Source: Alphaproteobacteria bacterium | GTDB taxonomy: Bacteria; Pseudomonadota; Alphaproteobacteria; Puniceispirillales; Puniceispirillaceae | Length of the DNA stretch: 16,697 nt | Reading direction: 5' to 3' | NCBI GenBank assembly: GCA_011524805.1 | Contig: WTJO01000027.1 | Span: 1-16,697, forward strand | Shown here: piece after piece, positions 1 to 6,819 of the stretch | Layout: every line of letters begins with the position of its first letter | Numbering within the stretch: the first letter of the stretch is position 1 | Made by a program: the position numbers and the translations under genes | The notes under the pieces: model-generated | Database searches by the model: none | Seen by the model: only the letters and a program-made list of their open reading frames with translations | Told to the model about the DNA's origin: nothing

Positions 1-819
1 CTGCTTGTTGCCGCTGCCACAGGCGCAGGTGCTGACGGCATTGAACGTGCAGAGGCGTTGATTGCGGCTGGTGTAGATGTGATTGTGGTAGATACTGCAC
101 ATGGCCATTCTCAGGGCGTACTATCTGCGGTAACCAGCATAAAGAAGCTATCAAATACCGTCCAGATTATTGGCGGCAATGTGGCTACGGCCGAAGGTGC
201 AGAGGCGCTGATTGATGCCGGTGTGGATGCTGTCAAGGTAGGCATAGGGCCGGGCTCAATCTGCACAACACGCATGGTTGCAGGGGTTGGTGTGCCCCAG
301 CTTACAGCGATTTTTGATACAGCCCAAATTTGCCAGAAGAAAAATGTGCCTGTCATTGCTGATGGCGGCATTAAATTTTCAGGCGACCTTGCCAAGGCGA
401 TTGCCGCCGGCGCATCAGTTGCGATGATTGGCAGCCTGCTGGCAGGTACTGATGAAACGCCGGGGGAAATTTTCCTTTATAATGGCCGTTCCTATAAGGC
501 CTATCGCGGCATGGGCTCGCTTGGCGCTATGGCCAGAGGCTCTGCCGACAGATATTTTCAGGCAGAAGTATCAACCCCGCTAAAGCTGGTGCCAGAAGGT
601 ATTGAAGGCCAGGTACCCTATAAAGGTTCGGCAGGTCAGGTGCTGCATCAGCTAGCTGGCGGGTTGCGCGCGGCTATGGGCTATACAGGCAATCAGAGCA
701 TCAAAGATATGCAGATCAGATGTAAATTCCTCAAAATCACTTCGGCAGGCCTGTCTGAATCCCATGTGCATGATGTTACTATCACGCGCGAAGCCCCAAA
801 TTACCGTCCGGGCATGTAG
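1..819 (+). CDS. guaB: IMP dehydrogenase, 5'-truncated by window edge
   Basis: Catalyses the NAD-dependent oxidation of IMP to XMP, the first committed step to GMP, in the cytosol. The reading frame is open from base 1, so the gene starts outside the window; 272 residues are visible. The catalytic-loop signature GPGSICTTR is present with the nucleophilic Cys at visible residue 88 (bases 262-264). The GGNVAT and ADGGIK barrel motifs, the YRGMGSLGAM flap and the RGSADRYF segment follow. The C-terminal part after the Cys (184 residues) matches the usual length of bacterial GuaB, which implies that about 215 N-terminal residues, including the CBS pair if present, lie upstream. guaA follows after 30 bp, so the two are probably co-transcribed. 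Identification is very secure. Confidence 0.97.
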   Translation: MLVAAATGAGADGIERAEALIAAGVDVIVVDTAHGHSQGVLSAVTSIKKLSNTVQIIGGNVATAEGAEALIDAGVDAVKVGIGPGSICTTRMVAGVGVPQLTAIFDTAQICQKKNVPVIADGGIKFSGDLAKAIAAGASVAMIGSLLAGTDETPGEIFLYNGRSYKAYRGMGSLGAMARGSADRYFQAEVSTPLKLVPEGIEGQVPYKGSAGQVLHQLAGGLRAAMGYTGNQSIKDMQIRCKFLKITSAGLSESHVHDVTITREAPNYRPGM

Positions 820-849
820 TAGCGCCAGACCCCGTTCACAGAGGATGAT

Positions 850-2406
850 ATGACAGATAGCTTGCTGATTATTGATTTCGGCTCACAGGTAACACAGCTT
901 ATTGCCCGCCGCTTGCGAGAGCTTCATTATTTTACTGAAATTGTGCCTAGCCATTCTGCGCAGGAAGCACTCTCAGACCCCGCCGCACTGGCAGATGTGA
1001 AAGGCATAATCCTGTCTGGCGGCCCACAATCTGTTACAGAGGCAGATACGCCACGCGCCCCGGATGCTGTATTTGGCTCAGGTGTGCCGGTGCTGGGGAT
1101 TTGCTATGGCCAGCAGACATTATGCGCCCAGCTAGGCGGCAGGGTTGAAGCAGGCACCTCACGCGAATTTGGTGCGGCCGATATTACCTTTACAGCCAAT
1201 AGCCCGCTATTTGACGGGTTGGCAGAGCTTTCAGGGCTAACAGTCTGGATGAGCCATGGCGATCATGTCTCTGCTCTGCCTGATGGCTTTGATGTTATCG
1301 CCACCTCAAAAGGCGCGCCCTTTGCCGCCATTGCAGATGAGACGCGGCGCTATTATGGGGTGCAGTTCCACCCTGAAGTTGTGCATACCGAGCAGGGCGA
1401 CAGGATGCTTGGCAATTTTGCCAGCCTGATTTGCGGCTGTGAGGCAGGCTGGTCAATGGCCGCCTATAAGGATGAGGCGATTGAGGCTATCCGCAGACAG
1501 GTTGGCACAAAGCGCGTTATTTGCGGACTGTCTGGCGGGGTGGACAGTTCTGTGACGGCAAAATTACTGCATGAAGCGATTGGTGATCAGCTGACATGCG
1601 TGTTTGTAGATACAGGGCTGATGCGTGGCGGTGAAGCAGAAGAGGTCGTTAGCCTGTTCAAAGGCCATTATAATATGCCGCTTATTCACCATGATGCCTC
1701 AAAGCTGTTTCTGGACAGGCTGGACGGCGTGACCGACCCCGAACAGAAGCGCAAAATTATTGGCGCCAGCTTTATCGAAGTATTTGATGCCGAGGCTAGC
1801 CAGATAGCAGACGCCGCCTTTCTGGCGCAGGGCACGTTATATCCTGATGTGATTGAATCTGTTTCTGCCGCGGGCGGGCAGGCAGTGACCATCAAATCGC
1901 ATCATAATGTCGGCGGTCTGCCAGATGATATGGCGCTTGAGCTGGTAGAGCCATTGCGGATGCTGTTTAAGGATGAGGTGCGCGCGCTAGGCACAGAGCT
2001 TGGCCTGCCGCACAGTCTGGTCGGCCGCCACCCCTTTCCGGGGCCGGGGCTGGCTATCCGTATTCCGGGCGAGATTACGCCTGAGAAGCTGGCCATTTTA
2101 CGCGCCGCAGATGCGCTTTACCTTGAAGAGATCAGACAGGCCGGCCTGTATGACGAGATATGGCAGGCCTTTGCCGTGCTGCTGCCCGTGCGGACAGTTG
2201 GCGTGATGGGCGATTCACGCTCATATGACTATGTCTGTGCATTGCGGGCAGTCACCTCGACCGATGGCATGACCGCACAGGCCTATCTGTTCGATACCGA
2301 ATTTCTGGCAAAGCTGTCTACCCGCCTGATTAACGAGGTGAAAGGCATTAACCGTGTGGTCTATGATGTGACCTCAAAACCCCCCGGCACGATTGAGTGG
2401 GAGTAG
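850..2406 (+). CDS. guaA: GMP synthase (glutamine-hydrolysing)
   Basis: Converts XMP, ATP and glutamine to GMP. The 518 residues are the normal length for the family. The N-terminal class I glutamine amidotransferase domain (about 1-195) has the nucleophile Cys85 in GICYGQQ and the His174/Glu176 pair in QFHPE. The ATP-pyrophosphatase domain follows, with its PP-loop SGGVDSS at 228-234, then the C-terminal dimerisation domain with the family ending PPGTIEWE. The ATG at 850 has a GAGG Shine-Dalgarno sequence at 841-844, five bases upstream. It is directly downstream of guaB and likely in one operon. No intrinsic terminator is obvious after it. Confidence 0.98.
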   Translation: MTDSLLIIDFGSQVTQLIARRLRELHYFTEIVPSHSAQEALSDPAALADVKGIILSGGPQSVTEADTPRAPDAVFGSGVPVLGICYGQQTLCAQLGGRVEAGTSREFGAADITFTANSPLFDGLAELSGLTVWMSHGDHVSALPDGFDVIATSKGAPFAAIADETRRYYGVQFHPEVVHTEQGDRMLGNFASLICGCEAGWSMAAYKDEAIEAIRRQVGTKRVICGLSGGVDSSVTAKLLHEAIGDQLTCVFVDTGLMRGGEAEEVVSLFKGHYNMPLIHHDASKLFLDRLDGVTDPEQKRKIIGASFIEVFDAEASQIADAAFLAQGTLYPDVIESVSAAGGQAVTIKSHHNVGGLPDDMALELVEPLRMLFKDEVRALGTELGLPHSLVGRHPFPGPGLAIRIPGEITPEKLAILRAADALYLEEIRQAGLYDEIWQAFAVLLPVRTVGVMGDSRSYDYVCALRAVTSTDGMTAQAYLFDTEFLAKLSTRLINEVKGINRVVYDVTSKPPGTIEWE

Positions 2407-2495
2407 GTCAGGGGAATTTCACCGATTTTTGGGTTTTTCTAATTAAGATTCTGGTAATAAATTAGCCAGATGCATGAACGCTAAAGGGCAGGGTT

Positions 2496-2846
2496 ATGGT
2501 GTTTTATCTTACCAAGCTGGTGATTACCGCCGCGCTGATTGTGCTGATCACAGAAGTGGCAAAGCTAAGCGATAAATTTGGCGGGCTGATAGCGGCACTG
2601 CCTGTCACTACCTTGCTGGTGATTTTATGGATGCATTTTGAAGGCCAGCCAGACCAGAAAATATCCAGCCATATCAGCTATAATATCTTTTTTGTGATCC
2701 CGACCCTGCCAATGTTTTTGCTGTTTCCGTTTGTGATCTCGCGCTTCGGCTTCTGGGGTGCATTCATATTTAGCGTGATATTGACAGGCTTGTGTGTCTA
2801 TCTGTTCAATCTGATGCTGCAACATTATGGCCAACGCATCCTGTAG
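2496..2846 (+). CDS. DUF3147-like small integral membrane protein
   Basis: A 116-residue, strongly hydrophobic protein with about four predicted membrane segments (roughly residues 3-20, 29-47, 62-82 and 86-108). The charged loop between segments 2 and 3 contains HFEGQPDQK. The overall pattern (TEVAKLSDKFGGLIAALPVTT near the N-terminus, then a WMHFEG motif) resembles the DUF3147 family, whose function is unknown. The start ATG has an AGGGCAGGG purine-rich stretch just upstream. It lies 89 bp after guaA on the same strand, with its own possible promoter in an AT-rich gap, and converges with the aminotransferase gene. Function cannot be assigned. Confidence 0.82.
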   Translation: MVFYLTKLVITAALIVLITEVAKLSDKFGGLIAALPVTTLLVILWMHFEGQPDQKISSHISYNIFFVIPTLPMFLLFPFVISRFGFWGAFIFSVILTGLCVYLFNLMLQHYGQRIL

Positions 2847-2895
2847 CTAGGGATACGGCGTGCCAGTCTGGCTGTTTGTGTTGAATTACCGCCTA

Positions 2896-4023
2896 TCAGG
2901 CAACGCTATCCAGCTTTTCTGTAAAGACCGAGATGGTGCGTTCTATATTTGCCAGCTTGTCCAGCCCGAACAGCCCAATTCTGAAGGTTTTGAACTGGTC
3001 GGATTCGCCACATTCAAGCGGCACGCCCGCGGCTATCTGGACGCCCTGAGCGGCAAAGGCGGCGCCTGATTTCATATCATCTCTATCAGTATGAGAAACA
3101 ATCACAGTAGGCGATTTGAAGCCATCTGCTGTCAGGCTTTTGAAGCCGCGCTGTTCCATGATGCCGCGCAGTTTGGTGCCCAGTTCAATCTGTGCCTGTT
3201 TTGCATTGGCATAGCCAAATTTCTTAATCTCCAGCACAGCCTGATAAAATTGCGAGATGCCATCGGTCGGCATGGTGGCATGATAGGCATGACCGCCACC
3301 AAGATAGGCGCCCATAATCTGGTGCCATTTCTTCAGATTAAGCACAAAGCTGTCTGATTCAGTATCTTCCATCCGTGCCAGCGCAGCATCTGACAACATC
3401 ACGACACCGGCACATGGGGTTGAAGTCCAGCCTTTCTGCGGCGCAGAGATTAATACATCCACGCCAAGCGCGCCCATATCCACCCACAAAGCACCAGAGG
3501 CTACACAGTCCAGCACAAAAATAGCCCCAACCTCATGGGCAGTGCTGGCAATTTGGGCAATAAACTCATCTGGCATCAGCAGGCCGGCAGATGTCTCTAC
3601 ATGCGGGGCAACAACCACAGAGGGGCGATTGGCAGTGATTGCCGCGCAAATATCCTCAATGGGGGCAGGGCTGAATTGCTGGTCAGCTTCGGGTGTATCA
3701 GGGCGGGCGCAGACAATTTCGGCATGGGCAGGGGCTACCCCCTGATCAAAAATCTGTGTCCAGCGATAGCTGAACCAGCCATTACGTACAACCAGCACTT
3801 TTTCATTTCTGGCAAATTGACGCGCAACAGCTTCCATGGCATAGCTTCCGCCACCCGGCACAAGCACACAGGAAGATGCGTTATAGACAGAGGTAAGCTC
3901 CTCATGAAGCCCTCTCATTACAGACTGGAATTGTTGTGACATTGAATTTACCGACCTGTCGGTAAAAACAACTGAATATTCTAGCAATCCTTCTGGATCA
4001 ATATCTGGGTAAAGTGATGACAT
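2896..4023 (-). CDS. class V PLP-dependent aminotransferase (alanine-glyoxylate type)
   Basis: A cytosolic fold-type I aminotransferase of 375 residues, close to the alanine-glyoxylate/serine-glyoxylate/2-aminoethylphosphonate transaminase branch. Visible hallmarks are the phosphate-binding GGGSYAMEA loop (57-65), Asp172 in LDCVASGA that would pair with the pyridine nitrogen, and the Schiff-base Lys197 in SAPQKGW. YHATMPTD (247-254) and Arg348 in FRIGLFG, the usual carboxylate-binding Arg, follow. The frame extends eight codons further to a TTG at 4047, but the ATG at 4023 has a GGGAG Shine-Dalgarno seven bases upstream and is preferred. Substrate specificity cannot be read from sequence; a glyoxylate- or pyruvate-accepting enzyme is likely. 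It is divergent from the racemase-family gene. Confidence 0.9.
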   Translation of the reverse strand: MSSLYPDIDPEGLLEYSVVFTDRSVNSMSQQFQSVMRGLHEELTSVYNASSCVLVPGGGSYAMEAVARQFARNEKVLVVRNGWFSYRWTQIFDQGVAPAHAEIVCARPDTPEADQQFSPAPIEDICAAITANRPSVVVAPHVETSAGLLMPDEFIAQIASTAHEVGAIFVLDCVASGALWVDMGALGVDVLISAPQKGWTSTPCAGVVMLSDAALARMEDTESDSFVLNLKKWHQIMGAYLGGGHAYHATMPTDGISQFYQAVLEIKKFGYANAKQAQIELGTKLRGIMEQRGFKSLTADGFKSPTVIVSHTDRDDMKSGAAFAAQGVQIAAGVPLECGESDQFKTFRIGLFGLDKLANIERTISVFTEKLDSVA

Positions 4024-4056
4024 GATGTGCTCCCGTTCTGCCTGCAATCTGCTATT

Positions 4057-4100
4057 TTATTCTGTCGAAAAACCAGTTTATCACAGAATATACAGAATAA
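4057..4100. promoter_or_regulatory. operator-like repeat cluster (three TATTCTGT-type octamers)
   Basis: The octamer ACAGAATA occurs twice in tandem with a 9-bp period (4083-4090 and 4092-4099), and its reverse complement TATTCTGT occurs at 4058-4065. The outer copies extend to a perfect 9-bp inverted pair, TTATTCTGT (4057-4065) and ACAGAATAA (4092-4100). The two tandem copies overlap or abut the proposed -10 box of the aminotransferase promoter, and the third copy would lie just downstream of its start point. This placement suits a repressor or autoregulatory site. The repeats are seen directly; the regulatory role is inferred. Confidence 0.5.
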
Positions 4101-4116
4101 TGAAGGTTTCAGACAA
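4087..4116 (-). promoter_or_regulatory. candidate sigma-70 promoter for the aminotransferase gene
   Basis: On the minus strand, TTGTCT (4116-4111) and TATATT (4092-4087) are separated by 18 bp. They match the -35 consensus at four of six positions and the -10 consensus at five of six. The predicted start point near 4080 would give a leader of about 57 nt before the ATG at 4023. Confidence 0.45.
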
Positions 4117-4222
4117 TATTTTCAGATTTTTTTACAAATTTTACACACAGTCCTAGCCTGAAACCCTAGCCTTAGAACGGATTATGTTAAATGGCACATC
4201 TTGTCGCATGGCACCAGCTATC

Positions 4223-4256
4223 TTGAACAGAAAGCATAACTGTGCATAGATATGCA
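4223..4256 (+). promoter_or_regulatory. palindrome and weak promoter-like boxes upstream of racemase gene
   Basis: TGCATA-ga-TATGCA (4243-4256) is a perfect 6-bp inverted repeat with a 2-bp centre, ending 32 bp before the racemase start codon. The pentamer GCATA also recurs ten bases upstream (4234-4238 and 4244-4248). TTGAAC (4223-4228) followed 18 bp later by TAGATA (4247-4252) is a weak sigma-70 candidate overlapping the palindrome. An operator over the promoter is possible but unproven. Confidence 0.35.
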
Positions 4257-4288
4257 AAGCCAGACTGACGCGCATTTCGGAGGCATTC

Positions 4289-4981
4289 ATGAAGATTATA
4301 GGTCTCATTGGCGGGATGAGCTGGGAAAGTACCAAAATTTATTATGAATATCTGAACGAGGCGGCAAGAGACCGGCTTGGTGGCCTTCATTCAGCCAGAA
4401 TTATTATGGTATCTGTCGATTTTGCGCCTATTGAGTCGTTGCTCAAACAGCGTGACTGGGACGGGATTGCGCCCTATCTGGTTACGGCCGCAAAACAGCT
4501 TGAGGCTGCAGGCGCAGAGTGTGTGCTATTATGCACCAACACCATGCATAAGCTGGCCCCCCAGATTACAGAACATATATCTATTCCCTTTTTCCATATT
4601 ATAGATGTGCTTGGTATGGCACTACAGGAAAATGGCCATAAGCAGGTCGGACTTCTGGGTACAATGGCTACTATGCAAAATGAAGAAATTGCCGACATGC
4701 TGGCCAGCAGATACGGAGTGAGTGTGATTGTGCCTGATGCACGGGATATGGACATTGTGAACCAGATTATTTTTGATGAATTATGCCTTGGGCAGGTTCA
4801 TTCTGCTTCCCGCAATACCTATCTTGAGATAATGAACAGCCTGAATGCCAGAGGCGCAGAGGCGATTATTTTGGGATGTACCGAAATCGCCATGCTGGTA
4901 TCGAGTAAAGATACAGCCATACCGCTATATGATACCACTGCGCTTCATGCCAGCTATGCAACAGACTGGTCGTTATCATAA
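4289..4981 (+). CDS. aspartate/glutamate racemase family protein
   Basis: A 230-residue cofactor-independent amino acid racemase of the Asp/Glu racemase (YgeA-like) family, expected in the cytosol. The N-terminus has the family start GLIGGMSWEST (5-15). Both catalytic cysteines are present: Cys82 in LCTNTMHK and Cys197 in LGCTEI. The C-terminal PLYDTTALHA motif is also typical. A strong CGGAGG Shine-Dalgarno at 4278-4283 supports the ATG at 4289. The enzyme probably interconverts L- and D-aspartate or another amino acid; the exact substrate is not readable. It heads a + strand run of four genes and is divergent from the aminotransferase gene, so amino-acid metabolism may be shared. Confidence 0.92.
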   Translation: MKIIGLIGGMSWESTKIYYEYLNEAARDRLGGLHSARIIMVSVDFAPIESLLKQRDWDGIAPYLVTAAKQLEAAGAECVLLCTNTMHKLAPQITEHISIPFFHIIDVLGMALQENGHKQVGLLGTMATMQNEEIADMLASRYGVSVIVPDARDMDIVNQIIFDELCLGQVHSASRNTYLEIMNSLNARGAEAIILGCTEIAMLVSSKDTAIPLYDTTALHASYATDWSLS

Positions 4982-4999
4982 AACAGATGGAAATATAGA

Positions 5000-5239
5000 A
5001 TGAATTTGACTGCGCTTGACAGAAAAAAACTGCTTGAATGGTTCGGGGTGATCACCGCGATTTTATATTCGATGCTTGTGGCCTCAAATATTGGCCTTGA
5101 ATTTATCGGATTTCTGCTATTGCTAGTATCTGCAATTTCTATTGGTCTATGGGCATATTTATGCCAGCATAAAGGTATTCTGTTTCTGCAGTTTTTCTAT
5201 GCCAGTGCCGGTGTCATCGGGATGTTGCGCTGGTTCTAG
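5000..5239 (+). CDS. small membrane protein of unknown function (79 aa)
   Basis: A 79-residue protein with a short charged N-terminus (LDRKKLLEWFG) and about three hydrophobic segments (roughly 13-29, 31-52 and 59-77). The spacing and length recall single-repeat, three-helix small membrane proteins, such as half-size transporter-like units, but no motif fixes a family. The ATG is 18 bp after the racemase stop and has only a weak GATGGAAA ribosome-binding sequence, so translation may depend on the upstream gene. Co-transcription with the racemase-family gene is likely. Function unknown. Confidence 0.7.
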   Translation: MNLTALDRKKLLEWFGVITAILYSMLVASNIGLEFIGFLLLLVSAISIGLWAYLCQHKGILFLQFFYASAGVIGMLRWF

Positions 5240-5305
5240 GACATGTTCATTGCCGTTATTATCTGTACTGTGGAAATCTACCGATAATATCAAGGAACCA
5301 CGATA

Positions 5306-5665
5306 ATGAGCTATATCGAGACGATGCTGGCTGCTGTGCCAGCCGAAAATAAAGATGCCTATTACCAGTCTGCCGAAAAGATGGCGGCCTTATTTTGTAA
5401 ATACGGGGCTATCCGCGTTGTTGAAAGCTGGGGGGTTAATGTGCCAGAAGGTGAGCTAACCTCGATGCCGAAAGCTGTTGACAGGCAGGCAGGCGAGGTT
5501 GTGATCTCCTCTATCATATTCTGGCCATCCAGAGAGATAAGAGACAAGGCGTTTGAGAAGGTGATGAGCTCTTCTGAGGCCAGAGAGGCAATGCCAATGG
5601 GGCTGTTTGATACAAAACGCATTATTTTTGGCGGTTTTGAGATTATGGTGGATTGTAAAGGGTAG
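5306..5665 (+). CDS. DUF1428 (YbaA-like) protein
   Basis: A 119-residue soluble protein with the DUF1428/YbaA layout. It begins SYIETMLAAVP and contains a VVESWGVNVPEGELTS motif around 38-53. The FWPSREIRDKAFEKV segment and the ending FDTKRIIFGGFEIM are also family-typical. The fold is a ferredoxin-like alpha/beta barrel and no biochemical role is established. An AAGGAA Shine-Dalgarno at 5292-5297 supports the start. The downstream SMR gene begins only five bases after its stop, so the two are almost certainly translationally linked. Confidence 0.9.
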   Translation: MSYIETMLAAVPAENKDAYYQSAEKMAALFCKYGAIRVVESWGVNVPEGELTSMPKAVDRQAGEVVISSIIFWPSREIRDKAFEKVMSSSEAREAMPMGLFDTKRIIFGGFEIMVDCKG

Positions 5666-5670
5666 AAATT

Positions 5671-6000
5671 ATGCTGCTTGCCTATAGCTGTCTGTTTGTG
5701 GCCATTATGCTTGAGGTTACAGGCACGATGCTATTGCCTGCCTCGCAGAATTTCTCGCGGCTGGTTCCGACTATTGTGCTGGTGCTGTGCTATGCAGGTG
5801 CCTTTTATCTGCTTACTTTTGCTATCCAGTCAATTCCACTGGCAATTGTCTATGCCACATGGTCAGGGCTAGGCGTGTTTACCATCGCAGTTCTTGGTTA
5901 TTTTCTGTTTAGCCACAGCCTGTCATGGCAGGCAGTGGCCGGCCTATGTCTGATTGTGGCAGGCGTTATGCTGGTAAATATCTACAGCCCGCATAGATAG
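5671..6000 (+). CDS. SMR-family small multidrug/guanidinium-type exporter
   Basis: A 109-residue, four-helix inner-membrane protein of the small multidrug resistance family. It functions as a dimer exchanging protons for cationic substrates. The essential membrane glutamate is Glu15 in MLEVTGT. The helix 3 region VYATWSGLG carries Tyr61 and Trp64, equivalent to EmrE Tyr60 and Trp63. Length and the EmrE-like C-terminal helix (CLIVAGVMLVNIYS) fit the family. The substrate is uncertain: quaternary cations, guanidinium or polyamines are possible. It ends 12 bp from the convergent end of the catabolic operon, with no visible terminator between them. Confidence 0.92.
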   Translation: MLLAYSCLFVAIMLEVTGTMLLPASQNFSRLVPTIVLVLCYAGAFYLLTFAIQSIPLAIVYATWSGLGVFTIAVLGYFLFSHSLSWQAVAGLCLIVAGVMLVNIYSPHR

Positions 6001-6012
6001 GGTGTTTCAGCC

Positions 6013-6819
6013 TTATTTGCCTTTCCAGACTGGCGCGCGTTTTTCGGCAAAGGCACGAGCGCCCTCTAGCTGATCTTCACTGCTATATAATGTATCCACG
6101 GTAGATAGCTGACGCTTGGTAACGCGGTTCAGCATATCCTGAAACTTGGTATCTTCTGCCTCTCTTACAACTTCCTTTATGGCAGCAAATACAAGTGGTG
6201 GGCCTGAGACAAGATGGCGTGCCAGCTCCCATGCTGTCTGCTGAAGACTATCCTGAGATACAATCTGTTTAACCAGCCCCCACCGGTGCGCTTCTTCAGC
6301 ATCGAACCAGCGTCCTGTTAGCAGTAAATCCATTGCAACATGATAGGGAATACGCTTTGGCAGTTTGATAGAGGCAGCATCAGCTACCGTACCAGAACGT
6401 ATTTCGGGAAGGGCAAAGCTGGCGGTATCACTTGCCAGGATCAGGTCACACGCCAGTGCCATTTCCAATCCGCCCCCACAGCAGATACCATTCACGGCGC
6501 AAATAACAGGCTTGTTCATCTGGCCAAGTTCCTGAAGTCCGCCAAACCCGCCAATGCCATAATCTCCATCCACTTCTTCTCCTGATGCGGCGGCTTTCAG
6601 ATCCCAGCCTGCCGAGAAGAATTTCTCACCTGTGGCACGCAATATGGCTACACGCAATTCGGTGCTGTCACGAAAGGCCGTAAAAATCTCGCCAAGCCTG
6701 CGGCTGGTAGCGCGGTCAATCGCATTTGCCTTTGGCCTGTTCAGCGATATTTCCAGAATCCCGTCCTGCTGATGAAGCAGAATATCTGTCGTTGATGTGT
6801 CAGTCAGAATAGCGTTCAT
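6013..6819 (-). CDS. CaiD-like crotonobetainyl-CoA hydratase (enoyl-CoA hydratase family)
   Basis: A 268-residue crotonase-fold enzyme, predicted to hydrate crotonobetainyl-CoA to L-carnitinyl-CoA. It closely follows E. coli CaiD: GWDLKAAASGEEVD near 71-84, GGFGGL, CCGGGLEM (113-120), SFALPEIRSG (134-143) and the ending FAEKRAPVWKGK. The two active-site glutamates expected from CaiD are present as Glu119 and Glu139. The frame is open 16 codons upstream, but the ATG at 6819 has GGAGATA before it and overlaps the stop of the upstream synthetase gene as ATGA, so this start is chosen. It is the last gene of the five-gene operon. A generic enoyl-CoA hydratase is the alternative, but the CaiD similarity and context argue against it. 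Confidence 0.88.
   Translation of the reverse strand: MNAILTDTSTTDILLHQQDGILEISLNRPKANAIDRATSRRLGEIFTAFRDSTELRVAILRATGEKFFSAGWDLKAAASGEEVDGDYGIGGFGGLQELGQMNKPVICAVNGICCGGGLEMALACDLILASDTASFALPEIRSGTVADAASIKLPKRIPYHVAMDLLLTGRWFDAEEAHRWGLVKQIVSQDSLQQTAWELARHLVSGPPLVFAAIKEVVREAEDTKFQDMLNRVTKRQLSTVDTLYSSEDQLEGARAFAEKRAPVWKGK

Noticed and set aside
2862..2872. Short hairpin GCCA-gtc-TGGC followed by a T-rich stretch between the convergent DUF3147 and aminotransferase genes
   Set aside because: A 4-bp stem with interrupted T residues is too weak to call an intrinsic terminator in either direction.
3091..3939. Plus-strand open frames inside the aminotransferase gene
   Set aside because: They are antisense to a gene with complete family motifs, have no recognisable protein features and no convincing ribosome-binding sites.
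4024..4047. N-terminal extension of the aminotransferase to a TTG start
   Set aside because: The ATG at 4023 has a well-spaced GGGAG site and the extension would place that site inside the coding region.
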